Part shown: positions 57,931 through 64,000 of the stretch, piece by piece | Layout: each line of letters starts with the position of its first letter | Position numbering within the stretch: position 1 is the stretch's first letter | NCBI GenBank assembly: GCA_037903475.1 | Contig: JBAJFG010000140.1 | Span: forward strand, 1,798,001 to 1,862,000 | From: Ancylostoma caninum | Lineage: Eukaryota; Nematoda; Chromadorea; Rhabditida; Ancylostomatidae | Reading direction: 5' to 3' | DNA length: 64,000 nt | Made by a program: the position numbers and the translations under genes | The notes under the pieces: generated by a model | What the model was told of the DNA's origin: nothing | Databases searched by the model: none | The model's input: only the letters and a program-made list of their open reading frames with translations

Positions 57931-58346
57931 GGACCTCTTTTTAGGAGGTTATTCGATGCGAATCATGAACACGAAAATCGCACTTATTTTCTACCCTTAG
58001 CGCCGTTTTCGTAAGTATACTGTGGGAATAGTGTAGGAGAGCGAAACAAAAGGCAATCTTCGACAAGGAAATCGAAGATGCAGTGTCAGATGCTGCAGCC
58101 TGGCTAACGTATGGTGTTACAGAACAAAATGGCTACGATTCTCATGTTTATCACATTCGTTAACCCTCTCATCAGTTAGTGAGGAAATTTCCGGGATTTT
58201 CTGAATAGAAAAGCGAGAGACTGCCATTTCCTCGCCAGAATTCACATTTTCTCTGTTTCTTACTATGATCTCAAAACGTGATTAGGATACGAAATTAGGG
58301 CGATCCTCGTGACCAGAAATCGAATAAACCCCTAGAATGAGGTCCA
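57931..58346. other. Spacer of the inverted duplication
   Basis: About 416 bases between the arms. The parts next to the arms (TTATTCGAT...) still show diverged inverted similarity, so the original palindrome probably reached further inward. No gene seen. Confidence 0.6.
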
Positions 58347-59634
58347 AGCCAGAATTTCTAAAGAATGCGAGTTCGATCCTGAGTCACCTTTTGTACTTCT
58401 GTTCAATTGTGTCAAGCAAGCGAGTTGACAGGCAATCTCCAATTTCGGACCCTTATTGGGATTTCCATAGTGATGAAACTGACAATGGTAGAAATTACTG
58501 TGAAAAACTCCTACTTGTTAAATTTTTTGACATTTTATTTGATTATTGAAAGAAAGCTCGAAAAACTCTGAAAATTGGATTTCATACTGTATTTCTGCGA
58601 TGAAAGAAAAGCTTCTTAGATCCATGTCAAGTTTCCTTTTCTCAGTATATCCTTCATTATTTCAAATGCAGTCGCACCCATGAGCTGCTAAAGTACCGCA
58701 GGGTGCGTTAGCCTATGGCGAGGACCAGCGATCCATCGATTGAGCGATATCGAGGCCGCGATAATAGCCTGCCAGGGATGTGGTTAGAGCTCAGGAGGAA
58801 AATATGAATGGAAAACATTGTAACGGATTTATTGTCAATGAAAAATTTATTCTCTGGATGGTTGGTGGAAACTTGCATAGGATCCACTGGGAAAAGTGAA
58901 AATCTTCAAGGAAATCGGAAAAACGAAATTTTGTTTAAATCGCATGTTCAGGTGCAAAATCGGGCGGTTGCTAGCGTTACAGGGTCCTAAAAATCACACT
59001 TAGTGGCGAGTTGTGCGTTCAAGATTATTTCCCTTGAAAAATCTTTTTTCGGGGATGAGAAAGTGAAATTTTGTCTAGATCGCATCCATGCGCGATTAGA
59101 AGCGCAATCGCAGTCATCAGGTTTTCGCGACAGCTCTGAATAATTTTCGAGGACTTCACGAATCCTATTGTCTTCAGAAAGTTCAAAATGTGAAAGTAAT
59201 GGTTGAAATCGACGAAAATTGAATTCAAATTCTTGGGAAATCCTGCGATAGTCGTATGAGGTACCATTCTTCTTCTAATCACTTTCTGAGTTCGAAAAAT
59301 GTATTTTCAGTGCAGTGTAACAACTCCTTCACATGAATGGGGAGCTAGCGGGATCCATTTTCAGAAAAGTACCTACGGATATAATCAAGAGGGACTCGAT
59401 GCAGCGAGTCTCTCTTAATTGTGTCCTTCGGTGATTTTGCAGGCTGATCACCAAGATTTTTCAGAATTTCAAATTTTAACTGCACTACCAGATAGATTGG
59501 ACCATCCTGATTCCGAATATCTGCTCCATTTTGAAAACGGTTGAGATTGAAGGGAGTTATGGAGAAACGACGAAAAAAACGCGAAATCGCAGACATCGCG
59601 CAGTTTCATCAAGCGACACCGTTGGTATTGTATG
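58347..59634 (-). repeat. Right arm of a 1.29 kb inverted duplication
   Basis: Reverse complement of 56642-57930. Observed differences include Pro to Leu and Thr to Ile in the shared frames. The outer ends stop at CATACAATACC on both sides without an obvious target duplication. Confidence 0.95.
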
Positions 59635-60177
59635 CATGTCCAAAATGAAGATAACCGCGAATACAAAATATCCACTCCTGTTCAGAGAGCTCTCTCCTTG
59701 TGAAAGCAATCACGAAGATGTCAGAGAATATCGCCGATGCGCCACAAGTGAAGTTCGTCAGTTCTCATCACAAGGTGAATTCATAGGTGCTTTGGCAGGG
59801 CTTGGCTGTTGTGACAAAGACAAAAGTGGTACGGGCCCAGTTTCAAAAATTTCAAAGTGAACGTTAAGAATACTGTAAATATGATGTCTTACAAAATCCT
59901 CTCAAATTTTGCATGGAGGAGTTGACCTCGACGCTGATTACGGTTGCCGACAGTGTTTTCCACCTCCATTTTCTTCCCCCATTTTCTCTCAATTTCCTGC
60001 CGTATACTTACCGTATCCCTACGAAAATGGGGGAACGATGGAAAACCGACAAAATCAGAATTCAGACAAGGACGGAATCAGCACCTCAAATAACACTCCT
60101 ACGTAATTTTTAATCATTTAAAGATATTAGTGAAGATTTTGGGTCCATGAAAGTTGAGTGGTGGCAAGAGGTCTAAC

Positions 60178-60870
60178 CTGATTAGCTCTGCGAAGCAATG
60201 TAAGCGTGGCAATATCAATAATCATTATCAATCCAAATAAAGCTATATTATAACAGAAGTCTATACAAAATGCCAGCGTACTTCCACAGTTGGTCGAGGA
60301 AAACGACCACATCAAGGAGCTCTCGTCGAAGTAGAAACTGCATTGCGCTTGAAGGGACCACGTTGAACATTTGAAAAAATCAAAGAAAGTGAAAACACTC
60401 ACGGTGGAAATATATACAGAAATACATGAAACTAATAACTATAACAAAAATAACAATGTATAGTGTATTTTGAACTGAGAAATATCTAGAATATGACAAC
60501 GGCCGTGCAATCGACGTAAGTCTATTCATGGATATGAACAACATCGCATGGAAGCTTGATGTTTGAAAGAATAACGAGAGTTGCCCCACGATATCATTGA
60601 CCTTCTCCCATCCTTTGGGTAACCCGCTGTAAATTCAGATGGTGAGAGTTGGGAGTGCCTTGTCATTGATAACTTGAAGAAATTGGAAAAATAAACGTAC
60701 AAAAGCGTGATAGGAGTTGCCCAAATCAGAAATAGTATTAATAGACCAAGATTCGATAGCGAATGTAAGACCATTAGATAACCAAATGGATTGCGAAACA
60801 TCTTTAGTCGGAACAGCAACAGAGCTGATACGCCGTTAAGGAAGCCTCCCACAATAGCCACCTTAACCAT
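60178..60870 (-). CDS. Serpentine receptor, srx-like; last transmembrane exons not found
   Basis: Three phase-consistent exons: 60701-60870, 60403-60626 and 60178-60347. The protein begins MVKVAIVGGFLNGVSALLLF and continues FRNPFGYLMVLHSLSNLGL, LIWATPIT, FHAMLFISMNRLTSIARPL, IVIFVIVISFMYFCIYFH, CSFYFDESSLMWSF, NCGSTLAFCIDFCYNIALF and IDIATLTLLRRANQ. NPFG after TM1, the MNR at TM3 and the CSFYFD / CG / DFxYN pattern fit the nematode srx chemoreceptor family, which acts in sensory-neuron membranes. About five transmembrane segments are present. The exon ends in a good donor (CAG|GTTAGA), but no hydrophobic exon appears in the 0.5 kb before the palindrome. The gene is therefore either split by the duplication or a pseudogene. 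Confidence 0.75.
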
Positions 60871-61166
60871 GGTTGTACTGCATCAAAACTAGTTGTTATT
60901 TTGTAAGGAGTTCAAACAAGGAGTCAAGGACGTTTCAAATGTGTACGAATTCAAATCGAAGATATAAATACGATATAGTAGATATGGGTACTTCCGTCGT
61001 AGTCTTGTTCTTAAGGGTTTTTTTTTGTGGGAGGAGGGGGCGGGGGGTTGGAAAGTCTCGTGATATTTCACTAGATTCGACCTCGAATTTTTGCGGCATT
61101 AATTTTCATATCTCAGTGGCGAGACATCATCCACATGAAGGAGGGAGGCTCCTCTGATCGGGTTTG

Positions 61167-61232
61167 ATCTCACGCACCGCGCCGCATTTGTCTTGGTACT
61201 CTAATTGTCTGCGCATCCACATACTCTGTTGA
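61167..61232. repeat. Dispersed repeat, second copy near 55.06 kb
   Basis: CGCACCGCGCCGCAT then TGTCTGCGCATCC and a following CTCT...GGC correspond to CGCACGCCGCGCCGCAT and CTGTCTGCGCATCC at 55058-55125. Confidence 0.5.
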
Positions 61233-61574
61233 AGGCATCACTCACGGAATTTTCCGTGTTGGGAATTTCGTGGTGTATCGGGGTTTTTAGGGACGATAAA
61301 CTCACCGACAATGATGAATTGGCATGAAACACGGAATAAATACAGGAAATGATGGAAGTATTTCCTGTGCGTCTGAAGCGCCAACGTATGCAGATTTCAG
61401 CGTGAATATAGGTAACAGGTGCACAAATTGCTTATTTCATCTCAGAGCGAAGTTACGTGACAAATGGGGGAGATTTTTAGGAGACTAGTACAATAATATT
61501 TATTGTCGAATTTCGTATTGTTTTATGTTCAACTGCACGCGAGATTAGTAGTCAGTTTATTTAAACGGTCAAAC

Positions 61575-61599
61575 GTTTCGGAGCTATCTCCTTCTTCAG
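61575..61599 (-). ncRNA. Hammerhead-ribozyme-like core motif
   Basis: On the minus strand CTGAAGA-A-GGAG-ATAG-CTCC-GAAAC contains the hammerhead CUGANGA box, a 4 bp stem II with tetraloop, and the GAAA box. Such cores occur in Penelope-like retroelements. A GACAGCTT-CAAC-AAGCTGTC hairpin lies just upstream (61617-61636). I cannot build convincing stems I and III around a cleavage NUH, so it is probably degenerate. Confidence 0.35.
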
Positions 61600-62204
61600 G
61601 GCCTGAAATGGGTTAGACAGCTTGTTGAAGCTGTCCCATCAAGTGCATTAGTAATCAAGCTTAAAGTTCGAAAACTCATTTTTCAATCACCGGGAAAAGG
61701 CTCCTAGACAACTGAAAGCGTGTACACACCTCGTGACACGGCACTGATGGTGAGTAGCGCCGGATGACCGCTCGCTCGTCGTCAGTGGTTGCGGGCCATG
61801 GAGACTGACCGCTCAACCACGACTTGATCAGAATTGACAAAGATCTATATATGAGGCAAGCTCGCTGGTGATCGATAAGCATTCATCCTTGCGATTCATT
61901 AATGTGCTCTTGGTTCTGATTAGAAATGCTTCCATAGTTTTGCGCACCGTTATATCAGTTTCCTGTGCTAGTATGGTGACTCGTACTTCTATTTATTCTG
62001 ATATTCTGATAGAAAATATTTATTCTGATATCACTCACCAGTGCAGTGATGACAGCAATAAATATCGTACTGAAACTCATAATCAGAGCAACACCGCCAT
62101 TCTGTTAATTATTCTCTGCAATTCAAATGCGATATGTGTGACAGCAGAGTTTTTGTAATTGAAAATTTGTTATGATGTGGAAAGAAATCCAAGCAATGTG
62201 CTGA

Positions 62205-62470
62205 TTTTTGCTTGAGCTTTAGACGATGTTGTCAGTTGATTTATTGGCTGATGTTTTGGAAAAATCGCCTTCTGGAATGGGCGACGAACATGCAATTTAG
62301 TCGACCAAACCTCTCTATAACTTCACAATGGTAATACTAACCAGTGAAGGATACTAGGGGGTCCGACGACGAAATGTATACTGTCAAATGCAGTTTTCAA
62401 TGCCGATCTTAAATCCGTTGCCCTTATCTGCTGCGGAGCTCTCTATAAAAAGTTACGTGGCATAATTCCG
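62205..62470. repeat. Left arm of a diverged inverted repeat (retroelement debris)
   Basis: Its reverse complement resembles 62680-63075: GGATTTAAGATCGGCATTG / GGATTTGATATCAGCATCG, AAAACTGCATTTGACAGTAT / AAAACTGCACTTGGCAGTAT, and GAAGGCGATTTT with CCAATAA further out. Confidence 0.65.
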
Positions 62471-62576
62471 GCTTGTGCGAGGCAGCCAAAATTTGACTTC
62501 TTGGATATTTTCCGCCAGAAGGTCACGGGAACTTATTTGGATCTAGGAAAATTTAGGAAGTATTATTTAATCTCAA

Positions 62577-62819
62577 TTAATAGACAAGTTTGAAACAGTT
62601 TTTGCAGATGTTTTCAGCAGAATATAAGTCGAAAGTCAGAATTGGCCGGTCTAGACTAGCCAAAATCATGCTATGCAACTCCTCACAGAATACTCCGCGG
62701 CAGATGAGGAAAACGGATTTGATATCAGCATCGAAAACTGCACTTGGCAGTATACACTTCAATACGAGTTTTCGGACCCCGCTAGTATCCTTTCTTAATA
62801 AGCCTAGTTTCGATGCCAT
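62577..62819 (-). pseudogene. Possible BEL/Pao-type retrotransposon protein fragment
   Basis: A minus-strand 80-codon frame reads ASKLGLLRKDTSGVRKLVL then VFDADIKSVFLI and SMILASLDRPILTFDL. LA-x-LGL followed by a strand-rich segment resembles the region after the aspartic protease motif in BEL/Pao polyproteins. No DTG active site is visible. The assignment is tentative. The frame overlaps the right arm of the inverted repeat. Confidence 0.25.
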
Positions 62820-63075
62820 TAGCTCATCTAGTCAGTTAGTCGCTACTCGGCCTCAACCTTTGTATAGATGAGTATCTGGTCCATTAGCCATGCTTGCAAT
62901 CGAAACCTAGGCTAAGAATCCCCTTTGTGAAGCTGAGGAGACGTCAAGTCGACTAGATTGTTCTTTGAATCACCCGTCTCAGGTTCTGAAGAAGGCGATT
63001 TTGCAGAGTTGTCGGCCAATAAGTCAATTGGCAACCTCGTGTGAGGCTCAAGCAACGAATCAATACATTGAGTAA
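62680..63075. repeat. Right arm of a diverged inverted repeat (retroelement debris)
   Basis: Partner of 62205-62470. Alignable blocks include AAAACTGCACTTGGCAGTAT and GAAGGCGATTTTGCAGAGTT. Divergence and gaps show it is much older than the 56.6-59.6 kb palindrome. Confidence 0.65.
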
Positions 63076-64000
63076 AATGCAAATGCCGAGGTTTACATAA
63101 AGTCAGAGTTTCTGGCAAATTTAATCGTCATGCGGTATCTGTCTCAGCAATTCTCAAGGAATCGAAGGAATGGGAAATAGTGATGAATGGAAATACAAGC
63201 AAGAAGCTATTGGTTCGTGGTGTCTTCCTGATCCTGCAACTTCGCCCTCATCCAGGACATGAAGGGCAACAAAGCTTTTAGAGGTTAAAGCTCAACGTCC
63301 TTAGCCCTGTGTCGGCATTGACACAGAGGTTGAACCATTTTTATCACCGTCAAGGGAAAAGCCAAGAGCTGAGGGGTGTAGGGTAAGATGTAAAACGAAA
63401 ACAAACAGTAGAGCAAAAAGTAGCAGAGAAAATTGCATGAGATAAGATGATTTTCTGGAAAATAATTTACGAAGCATTTCATAAGCTTCATCACAAAGCT
63501 GCCGTTATGTAACGAAGACTGGTAACAGCAAGAAGTCCAATCCTAGTGAGACTAGGCATCAAGATTTGTTTTTATAAGAAACTCTGCTCTACTACAATAG
63601 AATGCTACAATAGAATGCGAATCTGATAACGATTTGTCTCAAACAGATGTTATGAGTTGTGGCATGGGAATTTATGCTATGGTAGTCTGTTGCGGTCATA
63701 ATCCAATTAATTATGGCTTTGTTTTCGTTCTCGGGCCCTGTTTATCACGAAGTAAGAGAAGACATCCTGGGAGTCAGAAAGAACGAGGATTCCTTCCCCA
63801 GAATTTTCAAATTTATTCCGCTGTTTTTCCCCATATGCAATGACCGTTGGACCAACCACTGGAAATATTTGAAACTATGTATCGAACGAATTTTATTATT
63901 TTTGATTGAAATTTCTTGCAGCTCTGCCTAGTTCACCAGTTCTGTTTAATCCTTGAATGAATTTGCATTAAATTCAGGCACTTTTAGCGGCAAATGTTAA
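63076..64000. other. Window end, no gene seen
   Basis: Open frames at 63285-63494 and 63634-63931 have no recognisable domain or splice context. Confidence 0.4.

Noticed and set aside
1..64000. tRNA, rRNA or CRISPR arrays
   Set aside because: No cloverleaf with A and B boxes, ribosomal segment or regularly spaced repeat-spacer array was recognised by eye; a covariance search could still reveal a tRNA.

Overview
This is eukaryotic, nematode-type genomic DNA. The genes have short exons with compact TTTTCAG-like acceptors, and three of them carry a polypyrimidine-AG immediately upstream of the ATG, where a spliced leader would be added. The gene families are worm-typical: a CUB-like GPI protein, an srx chemoreceptor, a CPG4 chondroitin-proteoglycan pair and a Kunitz inhibitor. 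Mariner/Tc1 relatives and MITEs are dense. I infer a strongylid parasite, most likely a hookworm relative; the species cannot be told from the sequence alone.

Layout. 1-0.6 kb: last exon of a Kunitz inhibitor (+). 1.6-3.5 kb: CR1-like LINE fragment with an intact reverse transcriptase ORF. 3.75-9.9 kb: a paired-like homeobox gene with a K50 homeodomain (-), its introns carrying a mariner with a nested MITE and a deleted mariner. 9.9-13.4 kb: no gene; one deleted mariner and an unusual short repeat array. 13.4-19.25 kb: a 13-exon MFS transporter of the SLC18B1 type (-). 19.6-24.8 kb: mariner-type element, CR1 debris, microsatellites. 24.8-30.2 kb: a 9-exon CUB-like, probably GPI-anchored protein (-) with a 2.2 kb foldback element in intron 3. 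30.2-42.8 kb: gene-poor, with large TGAA satellites, one unrecognised ORF and one orphan exon candidate. 42.87-49.04 kb: two divergently transcribed CPG4-domain paralogues; only the left one has the Ser-Gly chondroitin-attachment stretch and a proline-rich tail. 50.1-54.6 kb: an RBM34/Nop12-type two-RRM nucleolar protein (+). 56.6-59.6 kb: a nearly perfect 1.29 kb inverted duplication. 60.2-60.9 kb: an srx-type receptor (-) whose last transmembrane exons are not found before the palindrome. 61.5-63.1 kb: retroelement debris, including a hammerhead-like core and an inverted pair of degraded fragments.

Gene models were assembled by hand by joining exons whose splice phases agree; total coding lengths are multiples of three for every complete model. 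The genes do not form one pathway. The only clear functional unit is the divergent CPG4 pair, probably secreted matrix or eggshell-type proteins. Most of the remaining sequence is transposon-derived, much of it small non-autonomous DNA elements sitting in introns.
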